Below, piece by piece: positions 25,886-35,186 of a stretch of 64,000 bases of DNA. The position numbers were made by a program, and so were the translations under genes. Under the pieces are notes generated by a model. That model was not told where the DNA came from and ran no database searches. It was given only the letters and a program-made list of their open reading frames with translations. Origin of the DNA: Halorussus gelatinilyticus (GTDB lineage Archaea; Halobacteriota; Halobacteria; Halobacteriales; Haladaptataceae); contig NZ_CP096658.1 in NCBI RefSeq assembly GCF_023238445.1, positions 1,178,001 through 1,242,000 on the forward strand, read 5' to 3'. Every line of letters starts with the position of its first letter. The stretch's first letter is position 1.

Positions 25886-25890
25886 TTTAT
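25886..25890 (+). promoter_or_regulatory. TATA box of potA copy 1
   Basis: GTTTATG lies 25-29 bases before the ATG at 25915, consistent with a leaderless transcript and favouring this start over the longer open frame beginning at 25804. The 177-base gap to 25737 also serves the divergent potD operon. Confidence 0.5.
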
Positions 25891-25914
25891 GCGGAGCAGT
25901 CTGCAACCAGACGT

Positions 25915-26988
25915 ATGGCAACCGGTAACGAGTCGCTGATACGTCTGGACGGGGTTCGCAAGGAGTTCGGCGACGTGACTGCGGTCGAAGAGGTCGATTT
26001 GACGGTGAGGCGCGGGGAGTTCTTCTCGCTGGTCGGCCCCTCGGGGTGCGGAAAGACGACCACGCTCCGGATGATAAGCGGGTTCGAGAGTCCGACAGAG
26101 GGGTCGGTAGTCCTCGACGGACACGACATGGAAGGGGTCCCGCCGGACGCTCGGGACACCAATCTCGTCTTTCAGTATCACTCGTTGTTTCCCCACATGA
26201 GCGTGGGGGAAAACGTCGGCTACGGCCTCGAAAAGGCCGGCGTGGACGCCGACGAGCGCGAGCGGTACGTCGAGGAGTATCTGGAACTCGTGGACCTCGA
26301 CGGCTTCGAGGACCGGAATCCGGGCGACCTCTCGGGCGGCCAGCAACAGCGCGTCGCGCTCGCCCGCGCCCTCGTCAACGAACCCAGCGTCCTGCTGTTC
26401 GACGAACCCTTGGCCTCGCTCGACCGCAAACTGCGCAAGCAGATGCAGGTCGAGTTGCGCAAGATTCACGAGAAGACGCAGGGCGCGTTCTTCTACGTGA
26501 CCCACGACCAGGAGGTCGCCATGACGCTCAGCGACCGCCTCGCGGTCATGAACGAAGGCCGCATCGAGCAGGTCGGCCCGCCCGAGGAGATCTATCGGAA
26601 CCCCGCGAGTCCGTTCGTCGCGGACTTCATCGGCGACACCAACCTGTTCGAGGGCCGCGCGCGGACCGAGAACGGTCGCACGGCCGTCGAAGTCGGCAAC
26701 GGGAGCGGGTTCTCGTTCACGTCCTCGGAGGAAGTGCGCGAGGGCGACGTGACCGTCTCCATCCGACCCGAGGACTTCTCGCTCGCGGAGAACGGCGACG
26801 CCACCTTCGAGGGCGAAATCGTCGAGCGGTACTTCCAGGGCGACCAGACCAACTACATCGTGGACCTCGGCGCGGAGGACCTCGCGGACGTGCAGGTCGT
26901 CATGCAGGGCCGTGACACGCCCATTTCGCGCGGCGAACGGGCGTCGTTCGCCGTCGCGGAGGACGCGCCGGTCGTCTTCGAGGCGTAG
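25915..26988 (+). CDS. potA: ABC transporter ATPase, PotA-like (copy 1)
   Basis: The 357-residue ATPase powers the transporter encoded divergently. Walker A is GPSGCGKTT, the signature is LSGGQQQRVALARAL, Walker B is LLFDEPLASLD, and the switch histidine is in YVTHDQ. The C-terminal 110 residues form a TOBE-like regulatory domain (VSIRPEDFSL, then EGEIVERYFQGDQTNY), as in PotA. In this copy the Q-loop region reads LVFQYHSLFPHM. The close paralogue is at 30200. Divergent arrangement with potDBC suggests co-regulation from the shared spacer. Confidence 0.88.
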   Translation: MATGNESLIRLDGVRKEFGDVTAVEEVDLTVRRGEFFSLVGPSGCGKTTTLRMISGFESPTEGSVVLDGHDMEGVPPDARDTNLVFQYHSLFPHMSVGENVGYGLEKAGVDADERERYVEEYLELVDLDGFEDRNPGDLSGGQQQRVALARALVNEPSVLLFDEPLASLDRKLRKQMQVELRKIHEKTQGAFFYVTHDQEVAMTLSDRLAVMNEGRIEQVGPPEEIYRNPASPFVADFIGDTNLFEGRARTENGRTAVEVGNGSGFSFTSSEEVREGDVTVSIRPEDFSLAENGDATFEGEIVERYFQGDQTNYIVDLGAEDLADVQVVMQGRDTPISRGERASFAVAEDAPVVFEA

Positions 26989-27005
26989 CGACGCGAGAGG
27001 AGGAG

Positions 27006-27923
27006 TTACTCCTCGTCGCTCTCGGTCCCGGCGACCATCCCCGTCACGTTACCGACGTTCATCGCTACTGCCAGCACCACCGCGATGACGAAGACGATGA
27101 ACGACGAGATGGCGTTCATCTTCGGCGCGGTCCCGTACTTTATCATCGAGAACATCGAGGTCGTCAGCACGTCCATCGTTCCGCGGACGAAGAACGCCCG
27201 GATGAAGTCCTCGAACGACCGAATCCACGCGAACAGGAAGCCTGCGCCGATGGCGGGCGCGACGATGGGAAGCGTGATGTCCCAGAACGTGGTGAGCGGG
27301 TCCACGCCCAAATCGCGGGCGGCCTCCTCCAGCGACTCGTCGAACGTGTAGAGCCGCGAGGTCACGATGAGCAGGACGAACGGCAGGCCGTAGACGCTGT
27401 GGGTCAGCACTATCGTCCAGAATCCCGGCACGATAGTGATGCCGAACAGTTGCGGCAGGAGCGTCCGGAAGTAGATGAGCAGCGCGATGCCCAACACGAC
27501 CCCCGGAATCACCATCGGCAGGATGCCGAAGGTGCGGTACGTCTCCTTCAGCGGGAAGGCGTACCGGGCGAGCGCGAAGCTGGCGAGGACGCCGAGTAGC
27601 GTGGCGATAGCGGCCGCAAGCGTAGCGACCTGCACGCTGTGCCACAGCGAGGTCATCAGCGCGCCGTCCGCGAACGTCGCGGCGTAGTGCGCCAGCGTGA
27701 ACCCGCGGAACGGGAAGAACGTGCTGGCGTTCACCGCGAACGAGAGGATCATCATCACCGCGAGCGGAATCCAGAGGAACACGAGCAGTGCGCCCGCGAT
27801 GGCGTACAGACCCCGCCCGAGGAGCCACTCCTTGCGCTGGTGGTCGAGGAGTCCAGTCCCCGTTCCCTGCTCGGTCGCGGGAGCGCGGTCGGTCTCCGTG
27901 CCCGAATCGGTCTCTGTCGCCAT
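27006..27923 (-). CDS. potC: ABC transporter permease, PotC-like (copy 2)
   Basis: The 305-residue permease is a close paralogue of 22767-23660, with the same EEAARDLG loop and very similar helices. It differs mainly at the N-terminus and by an insertion around LLPQLFGITIVPG. It is the last gene of the second potD-potB-potC operon. Its ATG lies one base beyond the potB stop, so translation is probably coupled. Confidence 0.85.
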   Translation of the reverse strand: MATETDSGTETDRAPATEQGTGTGLLDHQRKEWLLGRGLYAIAGALLVFLWIPLAVMMILSFAVNASTFFPFRGFTLAHYAATFADGALMTSLWHSVQVATLAAAIATLLGVLASFALARYAFPLKETYRTFGILPMVIPGVVLGIALLIYFRTLLPQLFGITIVPGFWTIVLTHSVYGLPFVLLIVTSRLYTFDESLEEAARDLGVDPLTTFWDITLPIVAPAIGAGFLFAWIRSFEDFIRAFFVRGTMDVLTTSMFSMIKYGTAPKMNAISSFIVFVIAVVLAVAMNVGNVTGMVAGTESDEE

Positions 27924-27924
27924 C

Positions 27925-28860
27925 TCAGACGCCCCCCAAGTCCTCGATGCTGACGTACCGGAACGCGAGCGCGAACGCGACGACGATGCTCAGGACGATG
28001 AACATCGACGCGGCGCTCCCGTAGCCGATGGCGTACAGCGAGTTGATTCGACTCTCGATGAGTTGTCCGATCATCAGCACCTTCCCCTGCCCGAGGAACC
28101 GCGGCGTGATGAACGCCCCCAGCGCGGGCACGAACACGAACAGGCTCCCGCTGATGATTCCCGGCAGGACAAGCGGGAGAATCACGTCCTTCAGCGTCGC
28201 GGCCCGACTCGCGCCGAGGTCGCGGGCCGCCTCGGTCAGCGAGAAGTCCAACCCGTCGAGGCTGGCGTACAGCGACAGCAGCATGTACGGGAAGTACGCG
28301 TGGGTCAGCCCGACGATGATGGCCGGTACGCCGTAGTTGAAGATGCCCAGCGGCCCGTTCGTGATGCCGAGTCGCATCAGCGTGCTGTTGAGGACCCCGC
28401 TCGGGCCGAACATGAGATACCACGAGTAAGCCCGCACGAGGTACATCGTGAAGAACGGTAGCAGCACGAGGAAGATGACGACCTTGAACGTCGTACCACC
28501 CCGGCGCGCGAGCAGGTACGCGAGCGGGAACGCCAGCACTAAACACAGCACCGTCGTCACCGCCGCGATGAAGTACGAGAGCGCGAGCGACTGGAAGAAC
28601 GCCGTCTGCCAGAACGGTCCCTGACCCGCGAACAACTGGTTGTAGTTCCCCAGCGTCGGCTCCCAGATGATCTCGTAGGTGAGCGTATCGACGCTCGTGA
28701 AGCTGACCGCCACCATGAACGTCAGCGGCGTCAGCAACAGGAGGAACAGCCAGACCAGCGCCGGTCCGGAGGTTATCCCCAGCTTGCTGGCTCGCGAGGT
28801 GAACGCGCCGACGAACTGCTCGCGCGCGGACTGGCCGCGCTCGGAAGTTTCGGTAGCCAC
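27925..28860 (-). CDS. potB: ABC transporter permease, PotB-like (copy 2)
   Basis: This 311-residue permease starts with GTG at 28860, directly after the stop of potD (TAA at 28862-28864). The frame is open further upstream but within potD. It is highly similar to copy 1, including the 159-base identical block at 27994-28152 and the loop TEAARDLGASRAATL. It partners with the PotC-like permease downstream. Confidence 0.83.
   Translation of the reverse strand: MATETSERGQSAREQFVGAFTSRASKLGITSGPALVWLFLLLLTPLTFMVAVSFTSVDTLTYEIIWEPTLGNYNQLFAGQGPFWQTAFFQSLALSYFIAAVTTVLCLVLAFPLAYLLARRGGTTFKVVIFLVLLPFFTMYLVRAYSWYLMFGPSGVLNSTLMRLGITNGPLGIFNYGVPAIIVGLTHAYFPYMLLSLYASLDGLDFSLTEAARDLGASRAATLKDVILPLVLPGIISGSLFVFVPALGAFITPRFLGQGKVLMIGQLIESRINSLYAIGYGSAASMFIVLSIVVAFALAFRYVSIEDLGGV
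27994..28152. repeat. 159-base identical block, copy 2
   Basis: Identical to 23722-23880, in the same orientation, about 4.3 kb away. Recombination between the copies would delete or duplicate one transporter unit. Confidence 0.85.
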
Positions 28861-28861
28861 G

Positions 28862-30010
28862 TTACGCGACCTTGATTTCCTCCCACGCCTGTATCCAACT
28901 CCGCTCGTTCTCGACGGCCTTGAACGGGATGAAGTCTTGGAGCTTCTGCGGGTCGATGGCACCGTACAGGTTGTTCTGGCGCTGGGTCAGGTACTCCTGA
29001 GTCGCGGGATTGACGCTGGGCGAGTAGCCGACCTTCGCCAGCGTCGCGCCGAGTTTCGGCGAAATGTACTCGTCGATGACCTCCCACGCTTTCCGCTTGT
29101 TGTTCGAGGCCTTCGAGACGACCGCGGACTCGAACCACGCGAGCGCGCCTTCCTTCGGCGTGGCCATCTTCGGCCAGTTGTCGCCGTTGACTTTCATCTC
29201 GACGATTTCGTTCCGCCCCGACTGGCCGACGAGGAAGTTACCCTGCCGGAACGACTTGATGTAGGTCGGGTCGGCCGCGATGTAGCCCTGCAACAGCGGC
29301 TTCTGGTCTATCATCGTCTGCTTGACCTTGTCTAACTGCTCCTGAGAGAGGCTGACCTGCTTCCCTTTGAAGGCGTCCTGCATCCCGAGATAGAGCGCCG
29401 CCGCGCTCATCGCCTTGAAGTGGTTGTCGTACATGACGATACTACCGCTCAAGTCCGTCCCCTGGAACTGGTCGCTGAACAGAATCTCGTAGGTCGGTTC
29501 GTGGTCCGGAATCTTCCGGGAGTCGTAGGAGTAGCCGTACCACCCGAACCGAATCGGCACCCCGTAAGCGTCGCCGCCGCTGGTGAACTGGTTGCTCGCG
29601 AACTGCTGGAACGTATCGTAGATGTTACTCTGGTTCGACACCACGTCCTGCGGCACCGGAGCCAGCAGGTCCGCGTTCATCATCTTCGGGACGTAATTGT
29701 TGTTCGGGATGGCGATGTCGTACTGCCGGTACTGCCCGGCGTTCCACGACGAGAACATCTTGGCCGACGACGTGGACTTGGTAATCTGGATGTCCACCCC
29801 GACCTGCTCTTGAATCGGTCCCAACAGTTGCTCGTCGCCGTACTCCTCCCACGTCAGGACGTTGAGCGTCGGTCGTTGGGCCGAGACCGTTCCGACGTAG
29901 TTCGGCAGTCCGACCAGTCCGGCCGCGCCGGCCGCACCGCTGGCCTTCAGAAAGCGCCGCCGAGAGTTGTCGCTCGTTTCGGTACGACTGCTGTCGCCGC
30001 TTCGTGTCAT
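28862..30010 (-). CDS. potD: Tat-exported PotD-like solute-binding protein (copy 2)
   Basis: The 382-residue protein has a twin-arginine signal (SRRRFLKASG) followed by a hydrophobic stretch ending VGTVSAQ. No lipobox cysteine is present, unlike copy 1, so it may be cleaved by signal peptidase I and be soluble or otherwise anchored. The mature domain starts TLNVLTWEEYGDE. I chose ATG 30010, which places the twin arginines about 17 residues in; an upstream in-frame ATG at 30052 would lengthen the leader. It begins the second potDBC operon, divergent from potA copy 2. Confidence 0.83.
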   Translation of the reverse strand: MTRSGDSSRTETSDNSRRRFLKASGAAGAAGLVGLPNYVGTVSAQRPTLNVLTWEEYGDEQLLGPIQEQVGVDIQITKSTSSAKMFSSWNAGQYRQYDIAIPNNNYVPKMMNADLLAPVPQDVVSNQSNIYDTFQQFASNQFTSGGDAYGVPIRFGWYGYSYDSRKIPDHEPTYEILFSDQFQGTDLSGSIVMYDNHFKAMSAAALYLGMQDAFKGKQVSLSQEQLDKVKQTMIDQKPLLQGYIAADPTYIKSFRQGNFLVGQSGRNEIVEMKVNGDNWPKMATPKEGALAWFESAVVSKASNNKRKAWEVIDEYISPKLGATLAKVGYSPSVNPATQEYLTQRQNNLYGAIDPQKLQDFIPFKAVENERSWIQAWEEIKVA

Positions 30011-30170
30011 TTGGTATCCCCCACCAGGTCGAGAGTCGGGGGAAACAATCATAAATGTTTATGCTTTTTGTGGAGTTCGCCGGATTAATTTCGATGATTG
30101 CGACCGCAGACGCTCGTCGGCCGAAGACTTCAATAGAATTTGACTTCCGTTCTCGGCCGACCCCGAGGCG

Positions 30171-30179
30171 TTTTATATT
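30171..30179 (+). promoter_or_regulatory. TATA box of potA copy 2
   Basis: TTTTATATT ends 21 bases before the ATG at 30200, supporting a short or absent leader and that start codon rather than the longer open frame from 30140. Confidence 0.5.
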
Positions 30180-30199
30180 GTGACACAGTACCATGCGGT

Positions 30200-31312
30200 A
30201 TGGGAGTGGACGGGGAGCTAATACGATTAGCGGACGTGCGCAAGGAGTTCGGGGACGTGACGGCCGTGGACGGCATCGACTTCAGTATCGAGCGCGGCGA
30301 GTTCTTCTCGCTGGTCGGGCCGTCCGGGTGCGGGAAGACGACCACGCTCCGGATGATAAGCGGGTTCGAGACGCCCACCGACGGGCAGGTCGTCATCGAC
30401 GGTCGAGACATGCAGGGCGTGCCGCCGGACGCCCGCGACACCAATCTCGTCTTCCAGCACCTCTCGCTGTTCCCGCACATGAGCGTCGCGGAGAACGTCG
30501 GCTACGGACTGAAGAAGTCCGGCGTCGGGAAGACCGAGCGCGAAGACAGGGCCTCGGAGTACCTCGAACTCGTGGACCTCGGCGGCTACGAGGACCGGAA
30601 TCCGGGCGACCTCTCGGGCGGCCAGCAACAGCGCGTCGCGCTCGCCCGCGCCCTCGTCAACGAACCCAGCGTCCTGCTGCTGGACGAACCGCTGTCGAGT
30701 CTCGACCGGAAGCTACGCAAGCAGATGCAGGTCGAGTTGCGCAGGATTCACGAGAAGACGCAGGGCGCGTTCTTCTACGTGACCCACGACCAGGAGGTCG
30801 CCATGACGCTCAGCGACCGCCTCGCAGTCATGAACGAGGGGAAAATCGAGCAGGTCGGCCCGCCCGAGGAGATCTATCGGAACCCCGCGAGTCCGTTCGT
30901 CGCGGACTTCATCGGCGACACGAATCTGCTGGACGGCGAGGCCCACGACGAGGAGGGCCGGACCGTCGTGAAGGTCGGCGGCCGGGACGGCATCGAGTTC
31001 GTCCCGGACGAGTCGGTCGGCGAGGGACCGGTCAGCGTCTCGATTCGTCCCGAGGACATCTCGCTGGCCGACGCGGGCGGGCCGAGCGCGAAGTCCGACG
31101 GGGGCCGCTCGGCGGGCGAGACCTTCGAGGGCGAAATCGTCGAGCGGTACTTCCAAGGCGACCAGACCAACTACGTCGTGGACGTCGGCGAGGGCGTCGA
31201 ACTATCGGTGGTGATGCAGGGCCGGAGTACCCCGGTCGAACGCGGCGAGCGCGCCTCGTTCTGGTTCGCCGACGACGCGCCCGTGGTGTTCGACTCGGCC
31301 GGGAGTTCGTGA
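30200..31312 (+). CDS. potA: ABC transporter ATPase, PotA-like (copy 2)
   Basis: The 370-residue ATPase has Walker A GPSGCGKTT, signature LSGGQQQRVALARAL, Walker B LLLDEPLSSLD and switch YVTHDQ. The C-terminal TOBE-like region contains an extra serine/glycine-rich insertion (about residues 295-312) compared with copy 1. The nucleotide-binding core is nearly identical to copy 1, with long identical DNA runs. It completes the second four-gene transporter module. Confidence 0.88.
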   Translation: MGVDGELIRLADVRKEFGDVTAVDGIDFSIERGEFFSLVGPSGCGKTTTLRMISGFETPTDGQVVIDGRDMQGVPPDARDTNLVFQHLSLFPHMSVAENVGYGLKKSGVGKTEREDRASEYLELVDLGGYEDRNPGDLSGGQQQRVALARALVNEPSVLLLDEPLSSLDRKLRKQMQVELRRIHEKTQGAFFYVTHDQEVAMTLSDRLAVMNEGKIEQVGPPEEIYRNPASPFVADFIGDTNLLDGEAHDEEGRTVVKVGGRDGIEFVPDESVGEGPVSVSIRPEDISLADAGGPSAKSDGGRSAGETFEGEIVERYFQGDQTNYVVDVGEGVELSVVMQGRSTPVERGERASFWFADDAPVVFDSAGSS

Positions 31313-31371
31313 CAGATATAGTATAGTTACGAATCGAAACACTATTGCCGGTCGGTTCGTAGTCGAACCGT

Positions 31372-33444
31372 ATGGAGACGGTTCGTGCGAGCGATTATCA
31401 CGACATCGTGCAGGTCGAGGAGCCGCGCGTCTCGCCGGACGGCGAGCGGGTCGCCTTCGTCCGGAAGATTCCGAAGTCCGACGACGAGTACGCGGCGACG
31501 GTCCACGTCGTCCCGGTCGGCGGCGACGAACCGCGCCAGTTCACGGTGTCGGAGGGCGTCGATAGCCAACCGCGGTGGAGTCCGAGCGGCGACCGACTCG
31601 CGTTCGTCAGCACGCGGGGCGCGGACGACGACCGGCCGCAACTCTGGGTCATGCCGACCGGCGGCGGCGAGGCCCGGCAGGTGACCGACGTGGTCGGCGG
31701 CGTCGCCGAAATCGCGTGGTCGCCCGACGGCCGTCGAATCGCGTTCACCCAGCAGGTCACCGAAGACGACCGCGAGGAGGGCCGCGACACGGGTCTCGAC
31801 GGCGAGGAGTTCGAACCCGAGGACCCCGACCCGCGAGTCATCGATCGGAAGGTCTACCGGGCGGGTCAGCGGTACTTCGACGGGAAGCGCTCGCACGTCT
31901 ACGTCGTGGACCTCGAAAGCGGCGACGACGAAATCCGGCGTCTCACCGACCGCGACTACGACTATCTGAACCCGGAGTGGGCCGACGCGACGACCCTGCT
32001 CTACGGCGCGCGCCGGACCGGCGACCCCGACGACAACATCGTCATCGACGTGGTGGAGTACGACCTCGACGCCGACGAGGAGACCGAGACCGTCACACGG
32101 ACGACCGGGTGGACGCCGATGCTGGCAGCGACGAGCGACGGCCGAGTCGCCTACGCCGCCACGCCCGAGGAGAACGCGACGCTCCGCCAGACCGAAATCG
32201 AAGTGCTGGACCGGGAGACCGGCGAGGTGACGACGCCGACCGAGTCGCTCGACCGGACGCTCTCGATGTCGATGTCGCCCCAGTGGGGACCGAACGAGGA
32301 GCGGATTTACTTCGCCACGCCCGACGAGGGCGAGTACGCCGTCTGGCGCGCGCCCGGCGACGCCGGTTCGGACCCCGAGCGCGTCGTCGGCGACGGCGAG
32401 GTCGAGGCCGCCACGGTCGGCGCGGACAAGATAGCGTTCGTCCGGTCGGAGTGGGACCACCCCGGCGACGTGTTCGTCTCGACGCTCGGCGGTGCCGAGT
32501 CGCGGCGACTCACCCGCGTCAACAGCGACTACCTCGACGACCGCGCCGTCTGCCAGCCCGAGGAAGTCCGGTTCGAGAACGAGTCGGGCGACGAGATTCA
32601 GGGCTGGGTTCTGACGCCCCCCAACTTCGAGCAGGGCGAGGAGTACCCCCTCGCGGTCGAAATCCACGGCGGCCCCCACGCGATGTGGTCCACCAGCGGG
32701 ACGATGTGGCACGAGTTCCAACTGCTGGCGGCGCGGGGCTACGTCGTCTTCTGGTCGAACCCGCGCGGTTCGACGGGGTACGGCGAGGAGTTCATGGCGG
32801 CGCTGGAGGGCGGCAAGTGGGGCGAAGTCGCCTACGAGGACGTGATGGCCGGCGTCGAGGAGGTGGCGAGTCGGGAGTACGTGGACGACGACGACGTGTA
32901 CGTCACCGGCGGGAGCTACGGCGGCTACATGACGACGTGGATAGTCGGGCAGACCGACCGCTTCGCGGGCGCGGTCAGCCAGCGCGGCGTCTACGAACTC
33001 AACAGCTTCTACGGCTCGACGGACGCCTTCAAGCTCATCGAGTGGGACTTCGACGCGAACCCGTGGGACGACTACGAGTTCCTCTGGGAGCGGTCGCCGA
33101 CCGCGGTCGCCGACGAGGTGGACACTCCGACGCTGCTCATCCACAGCGACGACGACTACCGCGTCCCGGTGAACAACGCCGAGATGCTGTATCTCATGTA
33201 CAAGAAAAACGACGTGGAAACTCGACTGGTTCGCTACCCGCGCGAGGGCCACGAACTCTCCCGGAGCGGCGAACCCGCCCACGTCGTGGACCGACTCGAA
33301 CGCCTCGTGCGCTGGTTCGACGGCTACTCGGACCACCACGACGCGCCGAAGGCGCTCGACCGCGGCGACGAGGGTCTCTCGGCGGCCGAGGACGAGGAAA
33401 ACGAGGAAGCCGACGACGCCGACGACGGTGAAGACGGCGAGTAG
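31372..33444 (+). CDS. S9-family serine peptidase (acylaminoacyl/prolyl oligopeptidase-like)
   Basis: The 690-residue protein has an N-terminal beta-propeller with repeats such as PRVSPDGERVAFV, PRWSPSGDRLAFV and IAWSPDGRRIAFT. A C-terminal alpha/beta-hydrolase domain follows, with the nucleophile S515 in GGSYGGYM, an aspartate in HSDDDYRVPV and the histidine in REGHELSR. These peptidases release acylated or proline-containing residues from short peptides in the cytoplasm; no signal peptide is seen. The C-terminus ends in a very acidic tail. It is a single gene with a TATA-like ATATAGTATA at 31315-31325. Confidence 0.9.
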   Translation: METVRASDYHDIVQVEEPRVSPDGERVAFVRKIPKSDDEYAATVHVVPVGGDEPRQFTVSEGVDSQPRWSPSGDRLAFVSTRGADDDRPQLWVMPTGGGEARQVTDVVGGVAEIAWSPDGRRIAFTQQVTEDDREEGRDTGLDGEEFEPEDPDPRVIDRKVYRAGQRYFDGKRSHVYVVDLESGDDEIRRLTDRDYDYLNPEWADATTLLYGARRTGDPDDNIVIDVVEYDLDADEETETVTRTTGWTPMLAATSDGRVAYAATPEENATLRQTEIEVLDRETGEVTTPTESLDRTLSMSMSPQWGPNEERIYFATPDEGEYAVWRAPGDAGSDPERVVGDGEVEAATVGADKIAFVRSEWDHPGDVFVSTLGGAESRRLTRVNSDYLDDRAVCQPEEVRFENESGDEIQGWVLTPPNFEQGEEYPLAVEIHGGPHAMWSTSGTMWHEFQLLAARGYVVFWSNPRGSTGYGEEFMAALEGGKWGEVAYEDVMAGVEEVASREYVDDDDVYVTGGSYGGYMTTWIVGQTDRFAGAVSQRGVYELNSFYGSTDAFKLIEWDFDANPWDDYEFLWERSPTAVADEVDTPTLLIHSDDDYRVPVNNAEMLYLMYKKNDVETRLVRYPREGHELSRSGEPAHVVDRLERLVRWFDGYSDHHDAPKALDRGDEGLSAAEDEENEEADDADDGEDGE

Positions 33445-33731
33445 GCTCACATCCCTCCATTGGCAACTTTTCGCACAGGAAGGGTCGCTTCGGAAGCGGT
33501 CGCTACGGCGAAAATCCCGCCGCCGTCGTGCGGTCGTTCACCCGAAACGGAGGGGTTCGACGGCGGTGACTAACGACCGACACGAACGCCTCCGGAGACC
33601 TACGTTCGGGAACGGGGGTGCTTTTCGTCAGGAGAAATATCCGTAATAACTTCTCGTCACCACGCGATTCTCCAGTCGAGACAGAGGGGTTCGGCGAGGG
33701 GATTTGCGGTCGGCCGACCGTCGCCGGAGCG
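33445..33731. other. 287-base gene-free spacer
   Basis: The spacer follows the S9 peptidase gene and separates it from the convergent zinc-ribbon gene. I see no gene, tRNA or repeat in it. Confidence 0.4.
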
Positions 33732-33950
33732 TCAGTCCACGATGATGTCGGTGTCGCCGTCGTCGATGACCGGGCGCTCCTCGGGTTGCATCTCGGTCTC
33801 GTAGCGGTCTATCCAGTCGGCGAAGCACTCGGGACAGAGCCGCTGGCCGTCTATCTGCGAGCGGTCCACGGTGAGTCGGACGGTGCGCGCCAGCGCGTCC
33901 GAGACGGGGTCCCGGCAGTCGTCGCAGGGGTCGGACTCGTCGTCTGTCAT
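33732..33950 (-). CDS. small zinc-ribbon protein
   Basis: The 72-residue acidic protein has two cysteine pairs, CDDC (about residues 9-12) and CPEC (about 39-42), which form a zinc ribbon. The region between them resembles a short beta sheet (ARTVRLTVDRSQIDGQRL). The start at ATG 33950 follows the ATG-cysteine spacing; the open frame continues far upstream as an antisense shadow of the UspA gene. Function unknown; such tiny zinc proteins are abundant in haloarchaea and often affect growth or biofilm. Confidence 0.65.
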   Translation of the reverse strand: MTDDESDPCDDCRDPVSDALARTVRLTVDRSQIDGQRLCPECFADWIDRYETEMQPEERPVIDDGDTDIIVD

Positions 33951-34046
33951 GGCTCGTGGTGTGTCGGCACGGGTTATGAATTTTGGCGATGCGCAGAGAC
34001 CGACCTGACGCGAACGCTTTTGCTCGCCGACGTCGTGTCTCCGTCG

Positions 34047-34934
34047 ATGAGCGACGACGACTACTGCATCGCCGTCGCGGTGGGCAACCCCGACAACGCC
34101 GAGCAGTTGGTCCGGACCGCGCGGGACATCGCCAGCGAACGCGGCGGCGAGGTGTTCGTCGTCGGCGTCGTCGTCACGCCCAGAGAGTCGCCGTTCGCGC
34201 TGTTCACAGACGAGGTCATCGCCCGCGAGTTCGGCGGCGAGCGACGGGCCGTCCTCGACCGGGCGGTGTCGGTCGCCGCCGAGAGCGACGTGCCGGTGAA
34301 CGGCAAACTGTTCGTCGCGTCGTCGGTCGCTCGCGGCGTCCTCCACGGCGTCCGCGAGCGCGACTGCGACGCCCTCCTGCTCGGGTGGGAACAGCGCACC
34401 CGGCAGGACGCAGTACTCGGGAGCAACGTGGACCGGGTCGTGCGCCGGGCCGACTGCGACGTGCTGGTCGAGAAAATCGGCGCGGTCGCAGGCGAGGTCG
34501 AAGCCGTGCTCCTGCCGGTCGCCGAGAGCCGACACGCCGACTTCGCGGCGTCGGTCGCGCGGGCGATTGCGGTGAAGAACGACGCCACCGTGACGCTCCT
34601 CCGCGTCGTCGGGTCGGAACGCGAGGAATCTGCGGCCCGCGAGTTGCTCGCGGCGCAAGCCGACTCGGTGTCCGGCGTCGATTCGGCGTCCGGCGACGGT
34701 TCGCCATCCGACGTCGAGGTCGAGAACGTCGTCCGGGAGGGCGACGTTGCGGACGTCATCGTCGCGGCGTCCGAGCGCCACGACGTGACGGTCCTCGGGG
34801 CGACGAGGAGCGGCGCGATTCGGCGGCGGGTCGTCGGTTCGACGCCCCAAGAAGTCGGACGGCGCGCGGACGGCACGATTATTCTGGCCAAACGCGGCGA
34901 CGGGTCGCTGGCGTCGCGGGTGTTCCGGTTGTAG
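34047..34934 (+). CDS. tandem universal stress protein (two UspA domains)
   Basis: The 295-residue protein consists of two UspA-like domains, about residues 1-148 and 150-295. Each begins with a hydrophobic strand (CIAVAVGNPDNAEQ; EAVLLPVAESRHAD) and ends with GSNVDRVVRRADCDVLV in the first and a degenerate GSTPQEVGRRADGTIILA in the second. UspA proteins bind ATP or act as stress factors. Start ATG 34047 follows the tight upstream shadow. It is divergent from the zinc-ribbon gene, with about 95 bases between them. Confidence 0.75.
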   Translation: MSDDDYCIAVAVGNPDNAEQLVRTARDIASERGGEVFVVGVVVTPRESPFALFTDEVIAREFGGERRAVLDRAVSVAAESDVPVNGKLFVASSVARGVLHGVRERDCDALLLGWEQRTRQDAVLGSNVDRVVRRADCDVLVEKIGAVAGEVEAVLLPVAESRHADFAASVARAIAVKNDATVTLLRVVGSEREESAARELLAAQADSVSGVDSASGDGSPSDVEVENVVREGDVADVIVAASERHDVTVLGATRSGAIRRRVVGSTPQEVGRRADGTIILAKRGDGSLASRVFRL

Positions 34935-34976
34935 GCCGGGAAAATCATTTTATCGAGTAGAAGCTATTGGGCACGG

Positions 34977-35186
34977 ATGGGAAACACCGTACGAACGTTT
35001 TCGTCTCTCGGGACTAGTGAACCCTCTGACGAAGAACAAGAAGGGCTCGGAGACTCACTCGCCAATATCGACACTGAGCCGAAACTTGAGTATTTGCTGA
35101 TAGGAATGTTCGAGGAAGTCAACGTCGATTCAGTCGAGTCAGTCCGGGAACTGCGCGAGGATACACGAGCAAAAGATTATTCCTAG
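34977..35186 (+). CDS. antitoxin-like small protein upstream of a broken PIN toxin
   Basis: The 69-residue acidic protein has the layout of a VapB-type or DUF-type antitoxin, with a conserved central segment LEYLLIGMFEEVNVDSVESV. Its stop (35184-35186) overlaps the N-terminal codons of a PIN-domain gene in another frame, the usual antitoxin-toxin arrangement. The partner is disrupted, so this antitoxin may be an orphan. Confidence 0.6.
   Translation: MGNTVRTFSSLGTSEPSDEEQEGLGDSLANIDTEPKLEYLLIGMFEEVNVDSVESVRELREDTRAKDYS

Noticed and set aside
31342-33450. 702-residue open frame antisense to the S9 peptidase
   Set aside because: It is a mirror of a strongly supported gene in GC-rich DNA, with valine/arginine-heavy composition.
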